From Prorocentrum cordatum (Eukaryota; Sar; Dinophyceae; Prorocentrales; Prorocentraceae), in NCBI GenBank assembly GCA_963575745.1, contig CAUYUJ010007224.1, positions 1,190,771 to 1,254,770 on the forward strand: 64,000 nt of DNA. Direction: 5' to 3'. The stretch's first letter is position 1. Each line of letters starts with the position of its first letter. Positions 37,341 to 49,400 of the stretch are shown in pieces. The position numbers were made by a program, and so were the translations under genes. The notes below the pieces were generated by a model. That model saw only the letters and a list, made by a program, of their open reading frames with translations, had not been told where the DNA came from and did not search any database.

Positions 37341-37468
37341 TCAGTACACGCAAAGAACGAGCGCGCGCATGCGAAAGCGCACGCGCGAGCTGGAGGCGCA
37401 AGCTGGCTGCAGCCCAGTGGGCGCCACGAGGCCCGAGCAGCCCGTCGCTCCCCCCGGTCCTCCTCCTT

Positions 37469-40400
37469 CTAATCCTCGTCGTCGGGCGGCTCCTGTGTGG
37501 CGGACAGCGCGCGGCCCTCGATGCCAGTGCTGCCGGCGAACATGCCAACGTAGGTCGATCCGCTCGCCCCCGTCGTCGCGCCCTTCGTCGGCGCGCCAGT
37601 CGCCGCCGCAGTCAGCACCGTGGTCGCCGTGGCGGCCAGGGCCGCTGTCGACGCCGATGTCGGCGCGACCGTCGGCGTCGCTGTCGGAGTAGCCGTCGGT
37701 GTCGTGACCAGTTCAGCCATCGGCGAACCGAACCGTGCATCTGCAGGTGCAGCGGCTAGTGCAACCGTCGTCGACGCTGTCCAGGCGGTTGTCTGTGCCG
37801 CGGCCAGGGCAACAGACGGACGACCCATCGGCGCTGCCGTTGGTGCAGCAATCGGCGAAGCCGTAAGCGACGAAGCCGGCGCAGCCGCCGCCGCCGCTGT
37901 AAACGGGGCGGCCCGAGCCGCAGCCGGAGCAGCGGTCGGTGCCATAGACGGCGCGGCCGGCGGCACAGCGGTCAGCGCCGCGGTCGGCACGGCGGCCAGA
38001 GCTGCCGTCGGCGACGCTATCGGCGCGGCCGTCGGCGCCGCTGCCAGCGCGGCTGTCGGAGTGGCTGTCGGCGCCGCGGTCGGTACACTCGTCGGCGCTG
38101 CTGTCGGCGACGTCGTCGGCGCGGCCACCGTAGCCGCAGTCGGTGAGGCGGTCGGGGCCACCGTCGGCTCAGCTGTCAGTACCGCAGCCGCTGCCGCCGT
38201 CGGTGCCGCAATTGGCGCCGTTGTCGGTGCCACAATTGGCGCGGCTGTCGATACTGCAGCCGGCATGGCGGTCGGCGTAGCTGGCGGCGCCGCAGTCGGA
38301 GCCGGAGTCGGGAAACCCGTCGGGGAGCTAGTCGATGTCCCCGTTGTCGCCGAGGTCGCCGTGGCTGTCAGTGCCGCATCCCCCGGGGCCGCGGTAGCCA
38401 CCGCCTCTGGCGCGAGACGCCCGTCCCACATGGGCGGGACCGCTGCTGACCCGGAGGCTGGTGCGCGCCGGGCGCCCCTGGCGGGCGAGGACGGGCGGGC
38501 ATCCCTCGGGGCCGCGGCCGCAGCCGCCGCTGGCGCGCGCCGTCCGTCGCACATGGGTGGGCCAACGCCCGCCCCTGAGGCTGGTGCGAGCCGTGCGCCC
38601 CCGGCCGGTGCGAGTACGGTGGCGCCCCCCGGGGCCGCGGCGGCAGCTGCCTCCGGCGTGCGCCGCCCGTGAGGTCTGGGCTGCCTGGAGGCCGCCAGCG
38701 CAGACGCCAGCGCCGCTGTCGGTGCCGCCGTTGGCGCCTCGGCTGGTACAGCGGTCGGCGCATCTGTCATTGCAGCTGTCGGTGCCGTGGTCGGCGCAGC
38801 TGTCAGCGAGGCCGTCGATGCAGCCGTCGGCGTACCAGCCGTCTTATGACCCGCCAGCGCAGCCTCGATCTCCTCGGCAGCCTTTGGGCCGCTGTCCAGA
38901 ACGTGCCAGTCATCCGAGGAGCCCTCCACGAGCGCGCCCTTCAAGTTCACCGCGCCAGCGCCGCTGTCGGCGCCGCGGCCGGTACCGAAATCAGCGCTGC
39001 AGTAGGGGCCGCTGTCGGCGCCCCCGTCGAGGATGCTGTCGGCGCGCCTGCTGGTGCCGCAGTCTGCGCGGCGGTCGGTGCCGCAGCCAGCGCAGCGGTT
39101 AACGCCGCTGGCGGGGTGGCCGTCAGTGCCACCGTAGGTGCCGCGGTCGGCGCGGCCGCGCCCGCCGCCCGAGACGCCCCCCACGGGCACGCCCTTGCGG
39201 GTTGCCTCGTAGGCGCCGCCGTCGGCGCCGCGGTCAGCGCCGAGGTCGGTGCAGCAGTCGGTGCCATTGTCGGCGTAACTGACGGGGCTGTCGTCGGCGT
39301 GGCTGTCGAAGTAGCCGTCGGCGCGGCCGCCGGTGCCGCAGACAGCGTGGCTGCAGCCATTGGCGCCGCTGTCGGTGCCGCAGCCGGTGAGCCTGTCGGC
39401 GGGCCATTCGATCAGCCCGCTGGTGCCCTCGTAGGGCTCACGGTCGGCGCGACAGTCGGCGCCGTGGTTGGCGCAGCCGTCGGCGCCGCAGTCGGCGCGG
39501 CTGTCCGCGCCGCAGGCTGCGCCACTGTCCCTGCCGATGCCGTCGCAACTGCCGACGTCGTCGCGGCTGCCCACTGTGCCGCGGTCAGCTCGGCCGTCAG
39601 CGCCGCAGGCATAGCCGTCGGCGTACCTGTAGGCAAGGCGGTCAGCGCCACGGTCGTCGCAGCTATCGGGGCCGCGGCCGGCGTAGCTGCAGTTGGTGCC
39701 GCTGCGTCTGTAGCTGCCAGCCCCGTCGCTCGGGCGCGTGCCATAGGCACCCCGGGCCTTGACCCGCTGCCTCACCTTCGTAACGTGAGCGACAAGGCCG
39801 CCCTCCACCGGAGCGTTCCCAACCGAGAGGCCGCAAGCCTTCGCGACGTCGAACGCCGTGTCACCGCTGCCGACCAGCTCGCACTCGGCGTCCGGCCCGG
39901 GCTCGATCGCCAGTGGCCTCACGCTCGCATCGGCGCTGTCCACGACGGCTGCCCTGCCAATGCCGCGGTTGGCGGAGACGCCAGTGACGCCGTCGCCGCG
40001 GTTGCCGGTGCCGTAATCGGTGCCGCGATCCACGCCGCCGTCGGCGCCGCTATCGGCGCGGCGGCTGCCGGTGCCGCAGCAATCGCAGGCGTCGGCGCCG
40101 CCGTTGGCGGTGCTGGCGGTGAAGCCGTGGGCGCGGGTGTCGGTGCAGCTGTCAGCGACGCAGTCGGCGCAGCGGTCGGCGAGGCTGCCGGTGCTGCAGA
40201 CGGCGCGGGTGTCGGTGCTGCAGTTGGCAGAGCCGCCGGCGGAGCTGTAGGTGCGGGCGTCGGTGCAGCTGTCGGCGATACCGCCAGCGCAGCTGTCGGC
40301 GATGCTGTCGGGGCAACGGTTGGCGCGGCTGTCCGCGCCGCAGCCGGCGGGGCTGCTGACGCCAGCGTCGGCGCAGCTGCTGGTGCGGCTGTCGACGAGG

Positions 40401-43400
40401 TGGTCGGTGAGGCCGTCGCACGTCGCCGCGGCCGTGACCATGGAGGCCGGTTGCTCCCCTATCGGACCGTACATCGCAAACATGAAGGCCGAAAGCTCGC
40501 CCATCGGACTGTACCAGGTGCCCGTCTTGTCGCAGACGGCGCCGCTGCCGGAGCGGATTTCGGCAAGGCTGTCGGTCCCGCGGTGGGCGTACCTGTCGTT
40601 GCAACCGTCGCCGTCGGTAACGCCGTCGGCGCCGCTGTGCGCGCGGCAGTCGTCGCCACTGGCGGGTCTGCTGCCGGTGCCGCAGTTGTCGGAGCGGCTG
40701 TCGGTGCCGTCGGCGCCGCTGTCGGTGATGCCGTCGGCGCCCCTGCAGGTGTAGCTGCATGCGCCGCGGTCGGGGCGGCTGTCGGCGCCGCTGTCGGCGC
40801 AGCCGTCGGCGGGGCCGTCGGCGCAGCCGGCGGCAGCGCAGCTGTCGGCGAAACTGTCGACGCCGCAGTCGGGGCGGCAGCCGACGTCACTGGAGGCGCA
40901 GCCGCCGACGTGGCAGTCGCTACCCTCTACGGTCGCCGTCGGCCTCGCTGGGCAGTCGATGCCGCGGTTGACGCAGATCGCGGCGAAACTGGTGGTGCGG
41001 CCCTCAGTGCGGCCGTCGGTGATGCTGTCGACGCTGCTGTGGGCGGGGCTGTCGGCGCCGTCGTCGACGCCGCCGCCAGCGCCGCTGTTGGCGCCACTAT
41101 CGGCGAGGCTGTCGGCCGAAAGTCGCACTAAGCCGGGCAGGGCCGCCGCTGGCACTTCGCCCCTGAGGCTTGTCCCCACGCGGCTTGACCAAGCGGCGCC
41201 CTGGCCCTCAACCAGCAACGCCCCTCCCGCGTGAACCTCGCCCCTAAGGCTGGTCCCCCCGCGGAAAGGCCCGGCCGGGCCAGGGCCCGCAGCAGACGGT
41301 GGGTTGTCGTGGATGACCCAATCAGAGAACGCCTCCTCCAAGCACGACCGCACTGGGAGTACCGGCGCACGGCGGGGCACGCCCAGCATGTCCAGGAGCG
41401 CCAAGGCGCTGTGGGACACCGGTAAGCCCAGGAGCACCCGCATGCCGTCGAGCACCAGCATGATCTGCACCTCGGGCGAGCCGAGGAGTAGGAGCGTGCG
41501 CGTGGACGCGAGCGCGCCCCTGCGTCCCAGCGCGCCGGGGGGCACAGCCCCGCCACCAAGCACGCGTGCACCGTGGAGCACCGGCGCGCCTGTGAGCCCC
41601 CGCCCGCAGTGGATCAAGGGTAGACCCGCCGCTGGGGTTCCGCTCCTCGAGCTGATCCCCTCGCAACTGGGCCAAGTCGAGCCCTTTCCACCGCGATCCA
41701 GGCCAAAATCTCCGGAGCCGTCTCGGCCAGGTACGCACGCTGGCCCACGGCCGCCGAGGTTGGGCGTGCCAGGGGACGCGTGATCAGGTAGGTGTAGACG
41801 CGTTGCGACCGGCAGGCAGTCGAACATTCGCTTGCCCGTGAACTCGGCCGTCGGCGGGGATGACCTGGCCAAGGAGAAATCGCGCTTGTCGCAATACATC
41901 AGCGTCGACGGGCCATCGAGCACGAGCATCGGGGCGCGCATGAACACCGGCGTGCTGTCAAGCGAGAGCGCCCGGGTGCAAAAGAGGGCCCGCACGTCGG
42001 GGAGCGCCCGGGCGCTCCAGGGTCCGTGCATGTCCCTGAGCGCGACCACACCAGGCACCAGCCTGCCCAAGAAGAGCAAGGCCTTCGCGTCGACGTGCGT
42101 GCCAGAGCGGGTACCGGTGTCAGCGCCGCCGTCGATGTTGGCGATGATGCTGGCCGCTACGGCCTCGGGGACCACGCCGGGCACGCTTGGGGTCCTCACC
42201 CAGACATCGAGGGCAAGGCCAGTGCCGCGGTCGATGCCGCCGTCGACGCCGCGGTTGGCGCCGCCGTTGTCGAGGCCGACGGGGGGGTGTCGCGCCGCGC
42301 TGGGCGGGACCGCCGCGGTGGGCTTCCCGCCCCGCGTCGGCGCGATGCCGGGCACCAGGGCGCACGCGTGCGCCACGTCCTCGGAGGCGGGGTCGGTGCC
42401 CTGGGTGATGTAACTGACAGCGTCACTGACGGTGAAGCCGTGGGCACGGGTGTCGGCGCAGCTGTCGGTGATGCAGACGGCGCAGCTGTCGGCGGGGCTG
42501 ACGATGCCGCAGACGGCGCGGGTGTCGGTGCTGCAGTTAGCGGGGCCGCCGGCGAAGCTGCAGGTGCGGACGTCGGCGCAGCTGTCGTCGATGCTGTCGT
42601 CGATGCTGTCGGTGCCCTGGGCGCTGCTGTCGGAGATGCCGCCGGCGCCCCTGCAGGCGTGGCCGCAAGCGCCGCGGTCGGGGCGGCTGTCGGCGCCGCC
42701 GTCGGCGCAGCCGTCGGCGGGGCCGTCGACGCGGCCGGCGGCAGCGCAGCTGTCGGCGAAACCGTCGACGCCGCAGTCGGGGTGGCAGCCGACGCAACTG
42801 GAGGCGCAGCCGCCAGCGCGGCTGTCGGGGCCGCAGCCGCCGGAACGGCAGTAGGCGCTGCCGTCGACGCCGCCAGGGCTAGTGGCGCAGCCGTCGGCCA
42901 GGCTGTCAGTGCCGCAGCCGTCGGGACGGCAGTCGGCGCCGCCGCCGGCCCAGCCGCCGGCGGGGCCGTCGGGGCCGCCGTTGTCGGAGCGGCGGCAGGT
43001 GCTGCCGCCGACGCCGCCGACGACGCAGCTGTCGGAGCGACTATTGGGGCCGTCGGCGCCGCTCTCGGTGATACCGTCGGCGCCGCTGCCGGCGGTGCTG
43101 TCGGCGCCGCGGTCGGAGCGCCAATCGGTGCCGCCCTCGACGCCGCTGACGGCGCAACGGCCGGTGCGGCAATGGACTCCGCAGCCGTCGGAGCGGCAGC
43201 CGGTGCCGCCTGAGTGGCTGTTGGGGCCGCAGCTGTCGGAGCGGCAGTCAGTGCCGCCGTCGACGCTGCCGAGGCTGTTGGGGCTGCTGTCGGCGAAGCT
43301 ATCGGTGCCGCAGTTGTCGGAACGGCAAAGGGCGCCGCCGTCGGCGCTGCCGTGGGCGTGGCTGTCGGGGCGCCGATCAGTGCCGCCCTCGACGCCGCTG

Positions 43401-46400
43401 GCGGCGCAACGGCCGGTGCGGCTGTTGGCTCCGGCGGCGCCGCAGTCGGTGATGTCCTCGGCGCGGCCGTCCCCACTGTCGGTGATGTTATCGGCGCAGC
43501 CGTCAGTGCCACGGTTGGCGCGACTGGCGCCGTCGCCGCCGCTGTCGGTGAAGCCGTCGATGCGACCGGCGCCGCTGTTGGTGAAGCCGTCGACGCGCCC
43601 GTAGCCAGCGCGGCCGTCGGCGCCGCGGTAGGCGCCGCTGTAGGTGCCATTGCAGCCGCTGCCCGCCCGCCGTCGCCTCCCGATGCCGAGTCTTGGCGCG
43701 CGTCGGGTCGAGGCGCCGCTGTAGGTGCCACTGCAGCCGCTGCCCGCCCGCCGTCGCCTCCCGATGCCGAATCTTGGCGCACATCGGGTCGCTTTTGAGC
43801 CACCCCGGCACGCCTCCTCCTTCGGGTCCGCCGATGGTCCCGAAGAGGACGTGGTAGGGGGTGCCCCTCGGCCAATCCAATCACAACACAGTCCATGGGG
43901 TCTGCCGTGAAGCCCGGCCATGCCCTCGAAGTTGGGCTGGGGCACGCTCTCGAATACCGGCGTGCCGCAAAGCCCAGGCGCGCTTCGGAATGCGAGCGCG
44001 CTGATGGGCGTCAGCGTGCCTGTCGGCACCCACGCGCTGCCGAGCACCTGCGTGCCCTTGACAGAGGGCCCGGCTCCACGCCTCGCCAGGGCGTGCGCGC
44101 AATCCTCCACGTGACCCGAAGGTATGCGAACGGTGAGGTCCTCCGCCACCAGTAAGCCAGCCGCTGGAACGTCGCCCCTCAGGCTCGTACCCTCGCGGCT
44201 AAGCCCCGCCGGCATGACCAACGCCAGCTGGGCGGTACGTGCAGCCACGAAGCTGAACCGAGCGGCGCCCGCCTCGTGGTGCGTGCCTCGGTGTGCGACT
44301 ACGCCCACGGTCGCGCCGTCGGCGTCGGGGGGGGCGTCGCTGGCGCCGGGGCCGGCGGTGGCGCTGGCGGAGGCGCGGACGCCAGTGCCAGCGCGGGCGT
44401 TGTCGGCGGTGCGGGCGCCGGTTCCAGTGTAGACGGTCGTGCCGACGTCGGCGTCGGTGCTGGTCTCTGCAGTGGTCTCGGCGTCGGCGCAGGCGCCTGC
44501 GTCAGCGTCGGCGCTGGCGTCGCCGCTGGCGTCGCTGTCGGCATAGGCGGCGCCGTCGGCGTCGACGTCGGCGGTGGCGGAGGCGGGGTCGCCCTCGCGG
44601 CAGTCCTCGCAACTGGGCAGGCGCGGAGCGGCATGCAGCGGTGGCAGCGAGGGCCGCTGCGACGCCCAGGCTGGGCCAGCCCCGTCGGCAGCGCGCGGCG
44701 CGCGCCTGAGCTGGCCTCCACGGCCTCGCTCAGGCAGGGGGCAAACGCGACCCAGCCGCGCGGCGCCGGCCCGCCGGCGCGAAGCCGCGCCCGCGAAGGG
44801 CGCCAAACTCGCGTCGCGCGCTAAGCGTGACCGAAAATGGAACTGGCAGCGCGTGCGCGCAAGAACGCCCGCACGAGCCGCGCGGCCGATGCCCGTGCTG
44901 AGATCTCTGTCGGCGCCGGCGTTAGTCCCAGCCCCCGCGTTGGTATCGATGCTGACGCCGGCTCTCGCGGCGGCGTCGGCGCCGGTGCTGGCATCGGGGC
45001 TGGCGTTGATTTCGGCGTAGGCGGCGTCGCCGACAGCGCCTGCAGCGGCCTCGGAGGCGCCGGCTTCGGCGCGGGTGTCGGTGCTGGTGCTGATGTTGGC
45101 GCAGGCCGGGATGCTGGGGCCAACCTCAACGCTGGCGTCGGCACCGGTGCCGGATCCCACGACGGAAAAACCGGTGCCAAGCCTGGACCAATCCATGGCC
45201 CAAACCTCGCTGGCCCAGACCTCGGCGTGGGCGATAGCGCCGGGGCTGGCGCCTGCGCTGGCAGCCGAGTAGGCGACGGCGCCCGCGCGAGCCCTGGACC
45301 CGAGAGCGTTGATGCCGACATCGGCGGTGACGCTGGGAGCGGTGGCGCGGGCGTAGGCGTCGGCGCTGGCGCCGTCGCCGGCGTCGATGTCGGTGTAGGC
45401 GGGGACGGTGGGGGCGTCGACGCTGGCGTCGTAGGAGGCGCTGATGTTGGTGCAGGCGGTGACGACGGTGTCGACGACGGTGGCGGCGTCGGCGCTGGGA
45501 GCGGGGCCCCCGTCGGGGCCCGCGGCGCCGAGCCTGGCCCAGTCCATGTCCCAAACCTCGTCGGCCTCCACATCCGTCTCGGCCCTGTCCGTCCCCGCGG
45601 CCCTCCACGGGCCGTCGACGTCGGCGCTGGCGTCGGCGGTGGCGGAGGCGGAGTCGCCCTCGCGGCAGCCCTCGCAGCTCGGCAGGCGCGGAGCGGCCTG
45701 CAGCGGCGGCGGCGAGGGCAACTGCGACGCCCCGGCTGGGCAGGCCCTGCCGGCAGCGTGCGGCGCGCGCCTGAGCTGGCCTCCACGGCCTCGCTCAGGC
45801 GGGGGGCAAACGCGACCCAACCGCACGGCGCCGGCCCGCCGGCGCGAAGCCGCGCCCGCGATGGGCGCGAGACGCGCGCGCCGCGCTTGCCGCGACGGAA
45901 AGCAGAACTGGCAGCGCGCGCACGCGAGAACGCCCGCGCGAGCTGCACGGCGCCTGCGGGGCCAAGCCCGTGCGTGCGGAAGCGCGTAGCCGGTAGCGCA
46001 GTCGCCGACGTTGGGGCCAGCGTCAGCGCCAGCGACGGCGTGGGCGCCGGTGCCCGTGCCGACGTCCCTGTCGGCGTCGGCGTTGGTCCCAGCCCCTGCG
46101 CTGGCATCGGTGCTGACGCCGACTCTCGCGGCGGCGTCGGCGCCGGCGCTGGCGTCGGAGTCCGCAAGGTCGGCTTTCCGCGGCACGGCCTGCACGATGG
46201 AGTCGAGCCTGGCCGGAACAGCCGTCCCAGGTCCTACGGCCTGCTGGACATGGGCGGCGTCGGCCTTCGGCTGCGCGTCCTGGCCGATTTCGACGAGCCT
46301 AGAATGGGCACCCGTGATGGACACCTCGCACGGCTGGACCCGGGCGGGGTCGAACCTCCACTGCGCGCCAGCTAAGATGCGGAACTGAGCAGCGTGCACC

Positions 46401-49400
46401 CCATGGTGCGTGCCCTGGTGTGCGACCACGCCCGCGACCGCGACGTCGGCGCCGGTGGCGCTGTCGCTGGCGCTGGGGCTGGCGGCGGCGCCGGCGTGGG
46501 CACGGGCGCCAGTGCCAGCGCGGGCGCGGGCGCCGTCGGCGGCGCAGGCGCTGGTCCCAGTGTAGGCGGTCACGTCGATGCCGGCGTCGGTGTCGGTCTC
46601 CGTGCCAGTTTCAGCGTCGGCGTAGGCGCCCGCGTCAGCGTCGGCACTGCCGTCGCTATCGGAGCAGGCGGCGGCGTTAGCGTCGACGTCGGCGCTGGCG
46701 TCAGCAGTGGTGGAGGTGGAGTCGCCCGCGCGGCAGTCCTCGCGATTCGGCAGGCGCGGAGCGGCCCGCGGCGGTGGCGGCGAGGGCAGTTGCGGCACCC
46801 CGGCTGGGCAAGCCCCGCCGGCAGCGCGCGGCGCGCGCCCGAGCTGGCCCCCACGGCCTCGCTCAGGCAGGGGACCAACGAGCCCCGATCGCGCGGCGCC
46901 GGCCCGCCGGCGCGAAGCCGCGCCCGCGAAGAGCCCGAGACGCGCGCGTCGCGCTAAGCGCGACAGAAAGCCGAACGGGCAGCGCGCGCGCGCGGGGAAG
47001 CCCGCGTGAGCGGCACGGAGCCTGCGGAGCCAAGCGCGCGCGTGCGGAAGCGTAGTGCGGGTGACGCGGTCGCTGACGTTGGGGCCAGCCTCGACGCTGG
47101 CGGCGGCGCGGGCGCCGGTGCCCGTGCAGACGTCCCTGTCGGCGTCGGCGTCGGCCCCGATCCCTGCGATGGTATCGCTGCTGACGCCGACCGTCGCGGC
47201 GTCGTCGGGGCCGCCGCTGGGGTCGGCGGCGGCGTTGGTTTCGGCGTAGGCGGTGACGCCGCTGGCGTCGTCTGCGTTGACGCCGATGCCGGTAGCGGGG
47301 CCCGCGTCAGCGCCGAGCCGGAGCCACTCTAAGTCCCAGACCTCGTCGTCCGTGCTGGCACAGGCGCCGGTGTCGGAGTTGGCGGTGGTGCAAGCGTCGG
47401 CGCCGGTCGCGGCGTTGGCGGTCGCGGTGGCGGTAGCGCCTGCATCGGCATCGGAGGCGTCGGCGTTGGCGCGGACGTCGGTGCTGGCGCTGACGCTGGC
47501 GTAGGCCGTGATGCTGGAGCCGACCTCAACGCTGGCGTCGGTGCGGGTGCCGAGTCCCACGTCGGAGCTCCTGGCGCCAGGTCTGGACCAACGCACGGCC
47601 CAGACCTCGCCGGCCTCCGAGCGGGTGAGGGCGATAGCGTCGGTGCTGGCGCCTGCGCTCGCCGCCGGGTGTGCGGCGGCGCCCACGCGGGCCTCGCAAC
47701 CGAGGGCGTTGACGCCGGCGTCGGCGGTGACGTTGGGAGCGTGGGCGCTGGCGCCTGCGCTGGCGGCCGCGGAAGCGGCAACGTCCTCATAGGCGTCGGA
47801 GCCGGGGGCGCGGTCGCCGGCGTCGGGCTCGGCGGCGGCCTCGGCGTAGGCGCCCGCGCTGGCGTCGTCGCTGGCGTTGTAGGCGGCGGAGGCGGAGACA
47901 TTGGGGGCGTCGGCGCTAGCGTCGCAGGAGGCGGCCCCGGTGCCAGCCCGTGTATCGGCGTCGATGTCAGCGTCGGCGTTGGCGTCGGCGCTGACGATGG
48001 CGCAGGCGGTGACGGCGGGGTCGACGACGGTGGTGGCGTCAATGCTGGGAACGGGGCCCTCTTCGGGGCCCGCGGCGCCGAGCCTGGCCCAGTCCAGGTC
48101 ACAAACCTCGTCGGCCTCCACGACCGTCTCGGCCCCGTCCGACCCCGCGGCCCTCCTCAAGTCCTCGGTGACGCTCACGCCCGCGGCGCGGTGGCGGCGA
48201 GCCTCATCCAGCAGCGGCTGCCCCAACTCCAGGGCCCCCGGGGCTTCTCGGGGGGACTCCTCGCGATCCATCGGCGCGACCTCCCAGGTCTTGGGCACAA
48301 CCGTCAACCAGTACTGCTTGGCCTCCGGTAGCGCCCGCCCCGCCGCCTCCGCAGTTGCCCGCTCAGAGCGGTGCCCCGCGAGCGCGCCTCCGGCCCCCTC
48401 AAGGGGCAGGGCGCGCCGGCGCAGCCGCGCTTTCAGCTCGGGGCCAGCGCCGCGCCAAAGATCCGGAGCCGGCGGCGGAGGCGCCGCGTTGCGATATGCG
48501 CCAGCTCCGGCATCGGCGTCGCTGGTCGCGGCGGCGGCGGCGAAAGTGCTGGCGCCGGCGGAGGCGTCGAAGTCGCGGCCGCCGGCGTCAGCGGGCGCGT
48601 CGCAAATGGCGTCGGCGTCGGCGCGGGCGCGGGCGCAGGCGATTGGGCCAGCGCGGGCGACGGCGGAGGCGTAGGTGTCGGTGCGGTCGTCGGCGCCGGC
48701 GTCGCCCAGGTGCACAGCGCCGAGCTCCACGTCCGCGCCTGTCCACGACCCCATGCGCGCCCCCCCGTTGCGGTACTCCCTGGTGTCAGAGTCGGCGGGG
48801 GCACGGGCGCCGATGCTGGCGCCGGCGCGGGCCTCGGCGACGGCGCGGGCGCTGGCACCAACGGAGCCCCAGCAACCCGCCGGCAACCGGGCGCCGTGGA
48901 CGACCTCGTGGGCGCGGACCAGTCTGACCTCTGACCCTCCCGGCACCCCCGCATCGTCGTCGCCGTCGTCGCCCGCTCCCGGCGCCAGGCCCGAGGCAGC
49001 CGCGGAGTCGCCCAGGGCGCGATGCTCCCCGAGGCTGGTCTCCTCGGGCTCCTCGGGAATGAGCTCCCCCTGGATAGTGGTCCTCCTCATCCTCCTCCAC
49101 CTCCTCATCCTCGCTCTCGGAAAGACCTCCTCCCTCGCCGCTCCTTCGCCTCCGCCGCCCGCTCCTCTTCCTCCTCTGCCGCCGGCCCCTTCGGTCGGAG
49201 CGACCCCGCCGGGCTCGAGCTCGTCGACGCGGGCCCGCAGGTTCTCGGCGATCGTGGCCCCCAGCTCGAGGTTCGTCGTCAGGCGGTCGATCCATGCCAA
49301 CAGGCCGTCGATCCACGCCCACAAGTTGTCGACGTCGACGTCCGCGCGGCTCCCCGCCAAGGCCTCCTCGGCACGGAATCTGCGCGCCCGCTCGTACTCG

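Noticed and set aside
38669-41131. Plus-strand ORF of 820 codons reading Val-Gly-Ala-Ala repeats, and similar plus ORFs at 42026 and 44837
   Set aside because: They are the complementary reading of the 12-bp lattice; only the minus ORF has nonrepetitive membrane and coiled-coil sequence.
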